Shown here in pieces: positions 21,049 through 32,742 of a stretch of DNA of 64,000 bases. Made by a program: the position numbers and the translations under genes. Under the pieces are notes generated by a model. The model had not been told where the DNA came from. It searched no databases and was given only the letters and a program-made list of their open reading frames with translations. Source of the stretch: Heloderma charlesbogerti (taxonomy: Eukaryota; Chordata; Lepidosauria; Squamata; Helodermatidae); NCBI GenBank assembly GCA_026122225.1, contig JANEZZ010002705.1, positions 887,001 through 951,000 on the forward strand. Direction: 5' to 3'. Each line of letters starts with the position of its first letter. Position 1 is the stretch's first letter.

Positions 21049-21172
21049 CAGTTATTGATCAGAGATATCAGTGGGGGAGTAGCACACAGGGGAATCCCTA
21101 CTGTTATCACCAGTTATTGATCAGAGATAATAGCGGGGGAGTGGCACACAAGGGAATCCCTGCTGTTACATC
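21049..21172 (+). repeat. Two-copy tandem repeat, 62-bp unit
   Basis: CAGTTATTGATCAGAGATA and GGGGAATCCCTACTGTTA recur as CAGTTATTGATCAGAGATAA and GGGAATCCCTGCTGTTA at an exact 62-bp offset. Confidence 0.85.
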
Positions 21173-22004
21173 CAATCAAAGCTCAGAGCTAACAGTACGG
21201 GGTGTTTTTTTTCCCCTCCCTGCTTGTCCTAAAGAGGCATGGCTTGGAGAGAAGGAAGAGCTTGAGGCTGCAGGCAGGGCCTGAGGTCCCATGGGTCAAA
21301 CTGGCTGACCGGGTGAATTTTTGGCCCATAAACTGGAGGTTCACCATCCCTGTTTTAGAGCAATGGAGAGCAAGGCTGTTCCATCTTCTGAATGTCAGAT
21401 ACCTTTCAGATACCTAAAGACAGCTCTGAATGCCTCCCCTTAATCTTCTCTTCTCCAGGCTAAGCATACACATCACTGCTTGAGACTCCTCACAGAATGT
21501 ATTGCCATAACCTTTCAGCACCATGGTAACAACCTGCTGAATTCCAATAAACCCATGTTCAATTCCAGTGTGGTTTAGGTGCAGGCAGAACTGCAAATCC
21601 ATCACTACATTCCATCTGGAAGATAATTTATCAATACATCTCAGTAGTTGCTTCTGAACTATTTCCTGTGGTCTATGAAGAAATGTCAAGTACATTTTAG
21701 AATACCATCTCTTTGCCTGTTAAGCTGCCCCCTCCATCCACAGGAATAAGGGAGCCCACTGGCAAAGAAGTTTTGTGCATATCAGAATCCATGTAGATTG
21801 GCTTAAACCACACGACATAAGATGCCATAACCAGTGTGTTTGTTTCAATCTATGAGGTATCAGATCTATTGATATTATTCGTATATGAAAATACACCGGT
21901 TGAGAACATTGGTTCAAAGAGAAAATTTAGATATTCCTAAGAGTATGGATGTCATAATAGGAGTTTTGACTTTCTTATTTTTGAACAACAACACTTTGTG
22001 ACAA
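21173..22004. other. Unassigned DNA
   Basis: No gene or repeat recognised. Confidence 0.4.
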
Positions 22005-22410
22005 AGCCTCAGGCCCCAACACTGGGTTAGCCCAGCCAGGAGTCTCTTGAGAGAGATCCCCTCAAGCTAGAACCCTCAAAGTCAGCAGCCCCTCAGACAA
22101 ATTCCTCTGAGGAGCTGCACCCCCATTACAACAATGGTTTCACAATTCCTGGTGTCTGTTTGCCAGACCAGGCAACACATAAGACCAGAACTGACTAAGT
22201 GGTGATGGAGTGCTAGACACCAGCCCAGAGGGCAAGCCTTTGAAGACTCCCCATGCTTCAGAAATAAGGCAGAACCTCGTGGTGGAGGTAGTCTGGCATA
22301 AGAAGGATAAAAGGCTGCAGTTGAATGCCAGACCTTATCAGAGTTATCTGCTTGGAGCTATGGTTCTGCAACTCCAGCCCAGCCCTCCCTGCTACTCACC
22401 TGACCAAACC
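22005..22410 (+). mobile_element. LTR-like fragment, plus strand
   Basis: U3-like CCTCAAG/CCTCTGAGGAGC sequence, then GGATAAAAGGCTGCAG (22305-22320) in the position of the TATA boxes of the LTRs at 14911 and 16505. The right part continues past the hAT insertion at 22411. No TG...CA boundary fixed. Confidence 0.45.
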
Positions 22411-22763
22411 TAGGGATGGGTGAAAAAGTGATTTTCATGACTGCTGAGATTCTGCGAACACCAGCTTGATGCTAGGCTCATCTTGTTTCCCATGTTCAGT
22501 TGTGCCTTTTTCTCATTTTGTTCAAATGGGAATGTGTGCATTTCAAAAGGGGAAAATGCACTTAAAAAAAAAAAAGTGCATCCAAATGCATGCTTTCTCC
22601 CCATAGAGTGAGGTGTGGAAATGCGCATTTCTGCAATAACGTGCCATTCTTAAAGTACACATTTTTTGAACAGGAATGTAAGTGGTCCTGTTCACATGTG
22701 GGGGTGCAAATAAGACTTCTTCTCAAGATTTGCAAACATAAATAAAATTATTGTACATCCCTA
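22411..22763. mobile_element. hAT-type MITE
   Basis: Ends TAGGGATGGGTGAAA and TTGTACATCCCTA. Flanks ACCAAACC and ACTAAACA match at 6 of 8. Interior AT-rich with GTGCATTT/AAATGCAC inverted motifs shared with 28244-28633 and 58415-58837. Confidence 0.75.
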
Positions 22764-22771
22764 ACTAAACA

Positions 22772-23821
22772 GGCATCCATTATGCCCTGTTGACTTCCAC
22801 TTGTGTTCAGAATAGGACAGAGCTCCCAAAGCTATTACTAGGAACCCACAAATCTTTGCACTGTCATTTGAATTGGTAAACCACCAAGGCTACAGGTTAG
22901 AGACTTTCCCTATTAAAGAAGTACCGGAGTGATTCCATGATACATTTTCTGATATGGGGTCCTCTGATTTCTCCCTGGTCCACCACCACCCCACTTGAAA
23001 AGCTTTTACTCTTATTACTTGAGATAACCAGTCAATATGTTTTAAATACCAGCCCTCAGTGCTTTCTTCAACTAATTACATCTCAGACACTATTAATTCT
23101 CTAACAGGAGCATATTTCCTGATCAGTGCATATAATGAATATACTTCTCTAATGCTGGCTTAAATGAGCTCATTATCCTTTCTATCTATTGAAAAGTTAT
23201 AACTCTGATGTTTGTACAAGATTTTTTACTGTTACTAAATCATAAATTGCCCTGAAAGCTATCTCACTGAATATACTTCTTGTATTAATTTGTTCACTGC
23301 ATTAGGGAGCTTGAAGGTGTTAGTCCAGAAGGCAGTACAGATTTAACTTTATTCCAAAATGCAAGAGTAGTTGACGTAGGTGTTATAAACTGTTATTTTT
23401 CTCTTTATTTTACTGGTGAATATGTTTTAACGGGGTCAGTATGTGTTCCAAGTAAATCACATCCTATTCTTTATGACATTCCTTTATTGCATCTAGCCTA
23501 GAAGTTTGAGAATATACCATTTTGTATGTTCACTTGATAGTTTATTGTCATATTACAGAGGCCCCAGGGAAGACCAGGAGCTAAACTACATGAGTGTTTT
23601 ATCCCATTCCTCTAACATCTGGCTCACACATGGGACATACAATGCACACCACAACCCATTATGTTGACTCTATTTCACCCTCAATATTGTGTTGTTTCCC
23701 AAACCACTTTTATGGCAGTTTTTTCTGGTGCTTGTGGTTGCCATGTGCTACAAAGACATGTGTGTTCCAACCTAGTGGTATTACAACTCTTACCAGCCAG
23801 AGTGGCTTCAAAGCTGTAGAA
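22772..23821. other. Unassigned AT-rich DNA
   Basis: About 1 kb without frames, motifs or clear repeats. Confidence 0.45.
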
Positions 23822-24060
23822 CCAGTGTGGTGTAGTGGCTAGAGTGTTGGACTGGGAGTCTGGAGATCCAGGTTCTAGTCCCCACTCGGCCATGGAAGCT
23901 CACTGGGTGACTTTGGGCCAGTCACAGACTCTTAGCCCAACCTACCTCACAGGGTTGTTGTTGTGAGGGTAAAATGGAGGTCGAGGAGGATTATGTATGC
24001 CGCCTTGGGTTCCTTGGAAGAAAAAAAAAAAAAGGCGGGATAGAAATGTAATGAATGAAT
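23822..24060 (+). mobile_element. tRNA-derived SINE, near full length
   Basis: Head CCAGTGTGGTGTAGTGGCTA (box A) and GGTTCTAGTCCCC (box B) at the correct spacing. The tRNA-unrelated body follows (CTCACTGGGTGACTTTGGGC, CCTACCTCACAGGGTTGTTG), then an A-run, GGCGGGATAGAAATG and an (ATGA)n tail. RNA polymerase III would read this head. This SINE type is common in squamates; the family name is left open. Confidence 0.85.
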
Positions 24061-24179
24061 AATGAATGAACCTGCTTTGCAACATCCCTACCCCCATCCT
24101 TCATTATCCCCTCATGTATTTCTCCTCCTCTCATTCCAAGCTCTTTCCTCACAATGATTTTTATGGGATTTGTCAGACT

Positions 24180-24307
24180 ATCAGTCCAACCTACCTCACA
24201 GGGTTGTTGTTGTGAGGATAAAATGGACAGCAGGAGGACTGGGTACACTGCCTTGGGTTCCTTAAGGAGGAAAAAAGGAGGAATACAAGTGTAATAAATA
24301 AATAAAT
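24180..24307 (+). mobile_element. 3' fragment of the same SINE
   Basis: Starts inside the body (CCAACCTACCTCACAGGGTT) and ends in an (AATA)n tail; the tRNA-like head is absent. Confidence 0.8.
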
Positions 24308-24547
24308 ATTTGTGGGCAAGAAAAAACAAACAAACACCAAAAATGCCACCATTGACCTAGATGTTTAGGAAACAGCTGACTTTGCTCTGTTGGAATCTCC
24401 TCACTCAAAGCAATATAGGATTTTTTGCTGTGAAATGCAAATGCCAAATGATACATAACTAAGACTCTGAAAATGCAAATAAGTAAAAAGTAGTAATTGT
24501 ATTAAAGCAACGATGATTGCTTGAATGAGCTTCCACTGCACTTTAAT

Positions 24548-24741
24548 GAGCTTCCGCCATGCATTAAAAACATGGTTGTCCAGGGGCAGGCATTTGGGGT
24601 GGGTTAGGGTATTTTTAGAAATATGGTGTTTTAACTGTAGAATTTTATTGTTTTAAACTGTTTTATTAAATACTTTGTACATCGCCCAGAGTGGCTGGGT
24701 GCCTGGCCAGATGGGTGATTAAGAAATTTAATAAATAAATG
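24548..24741 (+). mobile_element. L2-like LINE 3' end
   Basis: CATTAAAAACATGGTTGTCC and CAGGCATTTGGGGTGGGTTA encode the decayed end of the LINE frame (ALKTWLFRQAFGVG). GTACATCGCCCAGAGTGGCT and (AATA)n follow. Same family as 1084-2290. Confidence 0.85.
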
Positions 24742-25142
24742 ATGCCAGAACCTCAGGACTGGGTGCCAAGTCCGACCCACTTCAGTTCCCAATCTGGCCC
24801 TCTGGGATTCCCTAGAAGGCCACACATCTTTCCCTGGCCCATCCACTTCCCCTTGATGACTGATGGTTTTGTGGGTTTTGTGCAGTTTTCTAGAAAGTTG
24901 AAATGCCTCTCCTAAACCTTACTAGCAGTAAGAGCTTTATGGTAAGAATGCTGGTATTTTAGGCAGCACCCCCTTTGCCTTAGGCATCACCCCTTTTGCA
25001 TTCAGGCAAACCCACCACTGGAATGTGCCCCCCAAAAGCTTCTTTAAAATAAAATCCATCCTTCTGTCTGAAACAGGCTCTGCACCCCTGCATTAAAGGG
25101 ATGATACATAAAGACAAAAGCAGGTTCACAATGAATTCTGGG
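24742..25142. other. Unassigned DNA
   Basis: No gene or repeat recognised before the hAT element. Confidence 0.4.
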
Positions 25143-25892
25143 TAGGGATGTCCATCACTGGGAAATCCAGTTCTTTCTCTTTTTTGGTTCAGTGGAGTTC
25201 CGCGGCATGCACAACTCACTTTGCATCTGTGAGTCGAGCTGTTAAGGTAAAGGTGTGGTGTCCCCATCCAGTCATCTCCGACTCTAGGGTACGGTGCTCA
25301 TCCCCGTTTCTAAGCCGAAGAGCCAGCGCTGTCCGAAGACGCTTCCGTGGTCATGTGGCTGGCATGACTGAACACTGAGGTGCACGGAACGCTGTTACCT
25401 TTCCCGCCGAGGAGGTACCTATTTATCTACTTGCAATTTCTTGCTTTCGAACTGCTAGGTTGGCAAAAGCTGGGACTGAAGGCGGGAGCTCACTCTGTCA
25501 CGCAGCACTCGGGTCTCGAACTGCTGACCTGCCGACCTTCCAGTCTGCAGTTCAGCGTCTTAACTACTAAGCCACCGTGGCCCCTTGAGTCGAGCTGTTA
25601 GCCGTTCCCAAAACTTAAGTTTTCTGCACATTTTTGGAAGGTTCTGCAATTTGTGCAAATTACAGCCAAATTTGCTCAGAATGTGGGTGGATTTAGCCCC
25701 GAAGGTGTGCAGGTTTGCCCCCGAAGGTACAAATTGCAGAACCTTCCCCAAAATGTGCAAAATTCCTGTAAAATCCATGAACTGGCCCAAGTCACTGCAG
25801 ATCAAGCCAGGCACTGCAGCAGGAACTGAAAGTCCAGGGGGTTGAGCCTAGAAAACTCATCAAACTCCAGAAAGATTTCTCCAACATCCCTA
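25143..25892. mobile_element. hAT-type MITE carrying a SINE
   Basis: Ends TAGGGATGTCCATCACTGGG and CCAACATCCCTA. Perfect target duplication ATTCTGGG (25135-25142, 25893-25900). Interior has the inverted pair GGTTCTGCAATTTGTGC / GGTACAAATTGCAGAACC. It is interrupted by the SINE at 25245-25585 and is related in reverse to 51220-51619. Confidence 0.9.
25245..25585 (-). mobile_element. Sauria-type SINE, full length
   Basis: On the minus strand: tRNA-like head GGGGCCACGGTGGCTTAGTA with box B GGTCAGCAGTTCGAGACC, body, then a Bov-B-like 3' end containing GAGATGACTGGATGGGGACA and ending CTTTACCTT. The 15-bp target duplication TGAGTCGAGCTGTTA is seen on both sides (25230-25244 and 25586-25600). A Bov-B LINE would supply the enzymes for such SINEs. 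Confidence 0.92.
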
Positions 25893-25910
25893 ATTCTGGG
25901 TAGCTGTCAA

Positions 25911-25961
25911 GAAAGCTTCGGCTATTGGGCATTATAGAAATAATAAATAAATAAATAAAAA
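25911..25961 (+). mobile_element. L2-like LINE 3' tail
   Basis: GAAAGCTTCGGCTATTGGGC, TATAGAAATAATAAATAAAT tail. Confidence 0.6.
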
Positions 25962-26512
25962 CTGGCACATGAAACAATTGTCAAGGCCTGGATAATATCC
26001 AAGAAGATACTGTTGACCCTGAGGTCGATTGCTCAAGGCCAAGAGATTATTTGAAGGAATGTAAGATTTAATGACCATGGTTAAGTCTTTTAAAGAGTGC
26101 TAGAATGTGCAGCCTTGTTACTTTTATCCACATACAAAAACTGTATTTGAAGATTTTATTTATCTTACATAAGCAAATAATACTATATAAGGCACAGACA
26201 CCAAAATGTTTGGTGCATTTCTGTCTAGACAGATTTGTATACTTAGTAGAACTTGAGTAAGGAAGGAGTAGTATTTTAAGCAGGGAAGCCTCAATGCATG
26301 GATGACATGATAGAGTAGGGAGGAGAGGTTCAGATTTGTTGGGCACTGGGGAACATTTTGGGACTAGCTGGGCCTGTACAAGAGGGATGGGTTTCATTTG
26401 AACCAGAAGGGAACCAAAAATGGATCAAAAGATTTCCCCTTTACTATTGTTTTCAGTACATACTGAGAAATGAGTCCACCCCAGAACAATTTTTAGGGTA
26501 TGCTTTGTTTGA
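25962..26512. other. Unassigned DNA
   Basis: No gene recognised. GAGGGATGGGTTTCATTTGA (26382) vaguely recalls the conserved end of the esterase in some LINE first frames, too short to call. Confidence 0.4.
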
Positions 26513-26635
26513 AGTGGGGAAGGCAATGGCAAACCACCCCGCTATAGTCTGCCAGGGAAACGCCAGCATAAGCGGCGTCCATCTAGGGGTCAGCAATGCC
26601 CCAGTGCATGCACAGGAGGAACCTTTCCTTTCCTT
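26513..26635 (+). mobile_element. Probable RTE/Bov-B-related 3' end fragment
   Basis: GGAAGGCAATGGCAAACCAC, GGGGTCAGCAATGCCCCAGT and CATGCACAGGAGGAACCTTT resemble the 3' region shared by Bov-B-mobilised repeats of lizards. No head seen. Confidence 0.5.
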
Positions 26636-26904
26636 GCTTGAAATGTATTGATCAGATATAGGTAGTTAACTGAAGCCAAAGAGTACCTAAAGACTGGAAT
26701 TATAGCTTGGAAACACTCAGCAAAGGAACACAATGGCCTTCCATCTTCTCCCCACACCCCCACACTAATGTATTTATCCTCCTCCTCTGTGTGTGTGTGT
26801 GTTGCGATTTTTCACTGCATATATGGAGTTCCACAGCTGCGAATTACCATGCAGTTTTTATTTTTAAGCCTCCATTGCTGCATACCATCAAAACCAGTGG
26901 ACCC

Positions 26905-26938
<34 letters not shown>

Positions 26939-27199
26939 CTGAAATGGCAGCCTGCTGTTCCATTTCCCCCTACAGTTGCTGAGGCTTGTATCATGTGCAC
27001 ACATTACTAAAACAAATGATAGAACACACATGACCTTTCAAACTCCTCTTTCTCCTCCCACAGTTGGGACACTATGCATTTGTGTGTGTGGCACCTGATT
27101 GCATTATAAACACACTGGATACTGTGCTGCATTCATTAGCATGTGTCCCCGGAACAGCAATTGCATTTTTTTTTAAAAAAAGAAAAAAGAATACTGACA
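26636..27199. other. Unassigned DNA with (TG)n and (GA)n runs
   Basis: (TG)n at 26789-26802 and (GA)n at 26905-26931. No gene recognised. Confidence 0.5.
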
Positions 27200-27756
27200 C
27201 AGCAGTGCCTCTGTGAAGGTTTGAGGCCTGCAGAGGCAAAGGGGGAAAAGGTCAGGCTTAGAGGCCTGGAGTTTCTGTTGGGAGGAGATACCCCTCAGAA
27301 TAGTTTCATTTTCCTCTGGTTAATTTTCCTCTGGTTAATAGTTTCATTTCTTCAAGTTTGAAACAGTACTTCCAGTTTTGAGGGAGGAGGGTATAATAAG
27401 ACAGCCAGAGACCAGAGCCTGAAGAGGGAGCAGGAAGAAGCAGCCTGGAGACGTCGATAAGTACAGCCAGGGTAAAGGATCGTGCATTTTACAATTTTTA
27501 TTTTCTCTTAATGCCTTTTGTGTCACTCAGCTCTATTGTGTACATACCTTTAGTTGTGATCTGCTTGCTTTAATTTACCAGTAAACTGTTGTGTTAAACC
27601 CCAGGTGCCTGGAGTGTCAATCACCCCACGTCTACAGCCTAAACCCCAAGCTATTGGGAAGGGGAAGTTTAAAAGAAGGAAGGTGGGACTCTTAAGGAGG
27701 CAAGAGATCCTTAAGGAGTTGCTCAGTGGGGCCAGGTCATAAGGGAAACCCCGACA
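27200..27756 (+). mobile_element. LTR-like unit of an endogenous retroelement
   Basis: A TATA-like GGGTATAATAAGACAGCC at 27390 is followed by an R/U5-like stretch with CCAGTAAACTGTTGTGTTAA and TGGAGTGTCAATCACCCC. The right end GAAACCCCGACA could be an LTR terminus; the left end is not fixed. No gag, pol or env frame was found. Confidence 0.45.
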
Positions 27757-28243
27757 GCCTCACATACGAAACATGCCCTAGTGTAGCTCCTCCCCAGTAA
27801 AGCAAAGCAAGTGTTCAGGCAGAGAATCAGAAGTATGGACAACTCCAGATTGAGACATCCAGGCATCCAAGAACAAAAGATTAAAATGTTGCTCCAGCAG
27901 AGATCTGGAGCCAGCTGAGGGTTTGGACATAGGCGGGTCAGGTTCTAGCTCCACCCCCTTCTCAGGAAACTATCAGTGCCTAAATGGTCTATGCTTGAAG
28001 CTTCAGCTATTGGCTCTAGCAAGTCTGGAGAGGGGGCTTCTATTCTGCTGAGGGTTCAGAACCAAAGAGGAGGACAGAATGGCCTTCTCACCCTATGAAT
28101 GTGGGAGTAATGCTATATCCAGGAGTTCTCCTCTCATGGATGATTTTAGAGAAAAGGTGTATTCCAGGGTCCATTTGGGGGATGATTCCTGCAAACCAGC
28201 ATTCTTCCCAAGATACTTCTCCTGATTGTAGGGGAGTTCAAAC
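27757..28243. other. Unassigned DNA
   Basis: Possibly more of the LTR-like element at its left; no domain or boundary seen. Confidence 0.35.
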
Positions 28244-28633
28244 TGGGGCTGTCAGAGAAATCCAGAACAGAAACAAATGAGTTTGGATTTTCATGAATCC
28301 AACCTGCGGATTCTGCAGCAGACCAGCTTTTCCCCTGTCAGGCAAATTCCACAGACTTGTGACTGATTTTCCAGCTTTCCCAATTTTTGCACAAATTTCA
28401 TCATAGAAAAATATGCAAAATAAAAAAAAGGAAAAAATGTGCATTTCCCCCTTAGGCTAAAGCATGAAAATGCACATTTCAGGGGATTTGCGCATTCTTG
28501 CATGTGTAGAATTGCGCAATTGGGCATTTGTGCAAATTCAGAAAAAAATCCGAATTCATTGATGGGTGGATGACTGAAAGAAAGGCACCTGAGGCACAGA
28601 CAGAATGGATTTTACACAATTCATACATCCCTA
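28244..28633. mobile_element. hAT-type MITE
   Basis: Ends TGGGGCTGTCAGAGAAATCC and TTCATACATCCCTA. Flanks GTTCAAAC and ATTCAACC match at 6 of 8. Interior has GTGCATTT/AAATGCAC and TTGCACAAATTT inverted motifs. Homologous to 58415-58837. Confidence 0.75.
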
Positions 28634-29321
28634 ATTCAACCACTGGGTCATGGCAAAGTAGAAGAAGAATTCCTGGCTATTATTTTTAAGTTTGGAATTA
28701 ATTATTGCACTTCCTCATGTGTATCGCAATATTGGTATATGAATTATTAATTTTAAAGTCTCAGTTATGATGTGGTGAGCGTTATTAATGTAATAAGGTG
28801 ACCTAAATTACCGGTGGGTCTGTAATATATTTGAATATCTGAATGACACTGTTTTTCTCTAACTTTTTTTTTTTTAACTTTCATCATATTCCTATTTTTG
28901 ATCAAGAACACATAACTGCTAGTTCAACAAGTCAATGAAAGGCAAAGTAAGTGAGATAGATAGCAGTAGTGCTGAACAACTGTTCGGAGGGATTGGAGAT
29001 TAATCTAGCCACTCACTTTCTCTTCTAAACAGCTGTTCAGCAATATCGCTGATTATCTAAACAGAGCAATATCCTTGCAGCTGTAGATCTTTGATCAGAC
29101 TAGGAACTGCACAGCACCCATTTGCATGTATGTTTCCTCACTCAGCTTCTACTGTGCATACCCCTCTGTCTCAATCACGGCCCAGGATAATATCTTTTAC
29201 TCCTTTTTTAACATGTTTCAAAGCAAAGCATGGCACTGCAGCCCACTGGCCACCCATCACTTTACTTTCTAAACATTCCTTTGGGCCCACATGGGCCTGG
29301 CATGGTACTGGCAGTTGGCAC
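28634..29321. other. Unassigned AT-rich DNA
   Basis: No gene or repeat recognised. Confidence 0.4.
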
Positions 29322-29898
29322 TAGGGATGTTAGAGAATTCCACCACAGACTCCAATGAGGCCGGATTCTTAGAATCTGGCCCCTTGGAGTCCATGGTGGA
29401 ACGGGCCTCCCACCTCCACCACCCCGCGAAGTTGCCCCAAAACGGATCCTACTTGCCACCAGCCGGGTCCGGTCCATCCACTGCCATCCTGCGGAAGAAA
29501 ATGGCATCCGGCGTAGCGCACCCCATTTACATCCCTTCTCTTTGTCGTAATAGGCTACGTAAATATTTACATAGCCTATCACGGCAAAGAGCAGGGACGC
29601 AAATGGCGTAGCGGACGCCATTTGTGTCCCTGTTCTTTGCAGTAATAGGCTACATAAATATTTACATAGCCTAGCATGGCAAAGAGCAGGGACACAAATG
29701 GCGTAGCTGACCAGAAGTCCCAGCGGCCAGAAGTCCGTCAGCAGCTGGAGCCCGCCGGCAGCTCCGCAGACTCACCACGTAGCGAAGCCGGATGGCGAGG
29801 ATTCTGGGGGGAAGAGGCAGATCGCCCTCCCCCCCATGGTCCCCCGCGGACTCCAGGTAAGGGAGTTGGCACTTCACATTGCAATGCCAACATCCCTA
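29322..29898. mobile_element. hAT-type palindrome-array element, short form
   Basis: Ends TAGGGATGTTAGAGAATTCC and GCCAACATCCCTA. Perfect target duplication GTTGGCAC (29314-29321, 29899-29906). Interior: AT-type palindromes at about 29546-29585 and 29640-29680 around a GC-type palindrome (29596-29631). CAGGTAAGGG lies near the right end. No coding frame. Confidence 0.9.
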
Positions 29899-29906
29899 GT
29901 TGGCAC

Positions 29907-30205
29907 TTCACATTGCAGCATGCTGGCCTCCCAGTTCACTTTTTTTTAATTTAAAATCATATTTAAACATTTTTTTCATTTTTTTAAAGGATGAAAGGGA
30001 GCCTGGTGGATACCAATGGATGATGTTGTGGGCAGCAGGTCTATTCATTTGCAGAGGCAGAGAGAGAGAGAGAGAGAGAGAGATATCTTTTAAGTACGTA
30101 AGTACCAGGTTCTCTTTTCTCTTATTTACACTGCAGTCCAGATGAATTGCATGCTAGCATGTTGAAGAAGCTAACTTCCAGGTAACTTCCTTAGTAGATC
30201 ACAGA
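29907..30205. other. Unassigned DNA with (GA)n run
   Basis: (GA)n at about 30058-30083; otherwise no signal. Confidence 0.5.
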
Positions 30206-31330
30206 AATTCTGTGGACATAATACATCTTGACTTCATTTGACAAAGTGCCCCATGATATTCTGATTTGCAAGCTAGTTAAGTGTGGGCTGAATGACACAG
30301 TACTCAGTGGTTCCACAGGTATCTGGAGAATCATACTCAAGGACTACATGCCAATGGTTCCTCATCAAACTGGAGCGAGGTATCAAGTGGGGTGCTGGGG
30401 GCTGGTCCTGGGCTCTGTACTCTTCAAAAAAAAAAGATTAATGACTTGGAAGAAGAGGTAGCGGGGAATGCTTATCAGATTTGCAGATGACACAAAATTG
30501 GGTGGGATAGCTAATATCTGAGAAAACAGAAACTCTCAAAATATTGATTGGTTAGAAAACCAAGCAGAAAATAGCAGAATGAAATGTAACAGAGGCAAGT
30601 GTAAAGTTCTTCAGTTTGGAAATCAAATGCACAGGTATAAGATGGGGGAGGCCTGGCCTGGCAATAGTACATGTGAAATAGGACATGAGTTGTAGTCTAC
30701 CACAAGCTGAATATGAGACAGCAGTGTGATGTGATTACAAAAAAGGCAAATGCAATTTTATGTTGTATCAATGCAAGTATAGTTTGAAAATCATAGTAAG
30801 TAATAATTCCACTCTACTCCATGCTGGTCAGACCTCACCTTAAAAACTGTTCATTTCTGGACACTATAAGAAGGATTCAAAGAAATTGAAACATGTTCAG
30901 AAAAGGGCAACAAAGATGATCAGAGGGCTAGAAATGAAGTCCTATGAGGAAAGATTGAAGGAACTGGATATGTTCAGCTTTGAGGAGAGAAGATTGAAAG
31001 GGGATATGATAACACATTTCAAGTACCTAAATGGTGTTACAGAGAAGAGGGCCACAACTTGTTCTCTTTCATCCAAGGGCGTGGGACACAAAATAACAGG
31101 CTTGAGTTACACAAAGGTAGATCTTGGTTAAACATCAGGAAAAACTTCCTAACAGTCAGAGCAGTCAGACAATGAACCAGCTGCCTAGAGAGGTGGTACC
31201 TCACTGGAGGTAGTCAAGCAGAAACTGGACAGCCATCTAACATGGATGCTTTAAACTGTATTCTGGCATGGAGCAGGGGGTTGGACTTGATGGCCTAAAT
31301 GGCTCCTTCCAACTCTACGATTCTGTGTGC
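30206..31330 (+). pseudogene. Decayed CR1-like LINE ORF2
   Basis: Reverse transcriptase remnants in order: FDKVPHDILICKLVKCGLND (about 30235), a degraded GSVLF block, the catalytic FADDTKLGG (30480-30506), KCKVLQFGN (about 30600), HVQKRATKMIRGLE (30890) and FSFEERRLKGDMI (30980). The closing GGGGGTTGGACTTGATGGCC and CTCCTTCCAACTCTACGATT is a CR1-type 3' end. Stops and frameshifts throughout. The branch differs from the L2-like copies, which use YADD and a VQNAAARL block. Confidence 0.8.
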
Positions 31331-31404
31331 AAGGAAGAAAGCCCATTGAACTCAGTTGGTTTCACAGAGTAGTCACGTATAAGATTACACTGTGTTTTGT
31401 TTTC

Positions 31405-31560
31405 AACATTCATTCATTCCATTTCTATACCGCCCAATAGCCAAAGACCTTTGGGCAGCTTTTAAAACATTAAAATACAGTATTGTGCATAATATAAAAA
31501 TAATTTCCATACAGGCATATAAATAGATCACACATGCACACACACAACAATTTTAACTAT
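31405..31560 (-). mobile_element. L2-like LINE 3' end, minus strand
   Basis: ATTCATTCATTCCATTTCTA, TACCGCCCAATAGCCAAAG is the complement of the LINE tail CTTTGGCTATTGGGCGGTA. Confidence 0.65.
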
Positions 31561-32080
31561 ATCAACAATAAGAAATTCCAGGACCTGATTAAAAACCTTA
31601 TCTTGTGCTGCCAAACACCTGGCACTGAAAAGATAACCACGTTGGTGTGAGAAGCTGCTAACAATAATGCCTCTAAGAAATGTTTAGTCTCTCTCAGTTC
31701 TTCAAGAAAGCTAAATATTTTTTTCCAGCTAGGCACTACATAAGAGATAGCTGGCTCATCGTAGAGGCTAAGGTTTTCTCAAAGGTATTCCCATCTCAAT
31801 TGATGTCCCCAACAGAAAACTTGCCTGTTATGTTGTCTGACCTCTCAAACAACCTTCCTCACCATTTTTCCTTCCTCCTCCCCTTCCTGAGCCTTTCCTC
31901 CATTCTTATACCTTGTCTGGTGTTGCTTTGGCTCATTTGCTTCTCATTAGCTGCCAGCTCCCACCTCCTTTGGGACTGGAGTGCTGTAATTATGTGCAGG
32001 TGGGATGGGGAGGCTAGCGAAATTTTCACCCCTACATGGCTTCTCACAGTTGGCACCCGGTGATCCAGGGACCATTATTT
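31561..32080. other. Unassigned DNA
   Basis: No gene recognised; a 127-codon frame (31680-32063) has no motif and is not supported. Confidence 0.4.
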
Positions 32081-32142
32081 ATTTATTTATTAAATTTATT
32101 AATCGCCCATCTGACTGGTCACCCAGCCACTCTGGGCGATGA
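32081..32142 (-). mobile_element. L2-like LINE extreme 3' end, minus strand
   Basis: TTATTTATTTATTAAATTTA, ATCGCCCATCTGACTGGTCA matches 1084-1150 almost exactly. Confidence 0.85.
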
Positions 32143-32230
32143 GAAGGCCCTCTCTCTCATTGCCACTTTCCAAGCCTTCATTGGAGGAGACACCTGGAGC
32201 AGGGCCTTAGATGATGAGCATAGTATATGG

Positions 32231-32742
32231 TATATGGGTAGGTTCATGCCTGGAAAAAAAGGAGGGTAAGGGGAGACATGATAGAGGTGTGCAAAATTAT
32301 GCATGGTGTGGGGAATGTGGACAGGGAGACATTTTTCTCCCTCTCTCAAAATACTGGAAGCTGATTGTTGGGAGATTCGGGACAAATAAAAGGAAGTACT
32401 TCTTCACACAGTGCATAGTTAAACTATGGAACTCACTACCACGGGATGTAGTAGTGATGGCCACCAATTTGGATGGCTTTAAAGGGGCATTAGACAAACT
32501 CCTGGAGGAAAAGGCTATCAATGGCTACTAGTCTTGATGGCTATTTGCTCCCCCAGTACCAGAGGCAGTGAGCCTATGTACACCAGTTGCTGGGGAACAT
32601 GCATGGGAGGGAGCTGTTGTGCTCATGTTCTGCTTGTGGGTTCCTGGTTGACAACTTGTTGGCCACTGTGTGAACAGAATGCTGGACTAGATGGAGCCTT
32701 GGTCTGATCCAGCATGGCTCTTCTGATGTTCTTATGCCAGGC
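32231..32742 (+). pseudogene. CR1-like LINE ORF2 end and 3' UTR
   Basis: Encodes KYFFTQCIVKLWNSLPRDVV and DGFKGALDKLLEEKAINGY (32385-32530), the typical CR1 ORF2 ending. The 3' UTR follows with GGACTAGATGGAGCCTTGGT and CAGCATGGCTCTTCTGATGT. The part before 32330 is frameshifted. 5' truncated. Confidence 0.75.

Noticed and set aside
23822..23890. tRNA gene
   Set aside because: Box A and B are present but no cloverleaf acceptor stem closes, and a SINE body and tail follow.
26382..26450. Esterase end of a LINE first frame
   Set aside because: Similarity is too short and interrupted to support.
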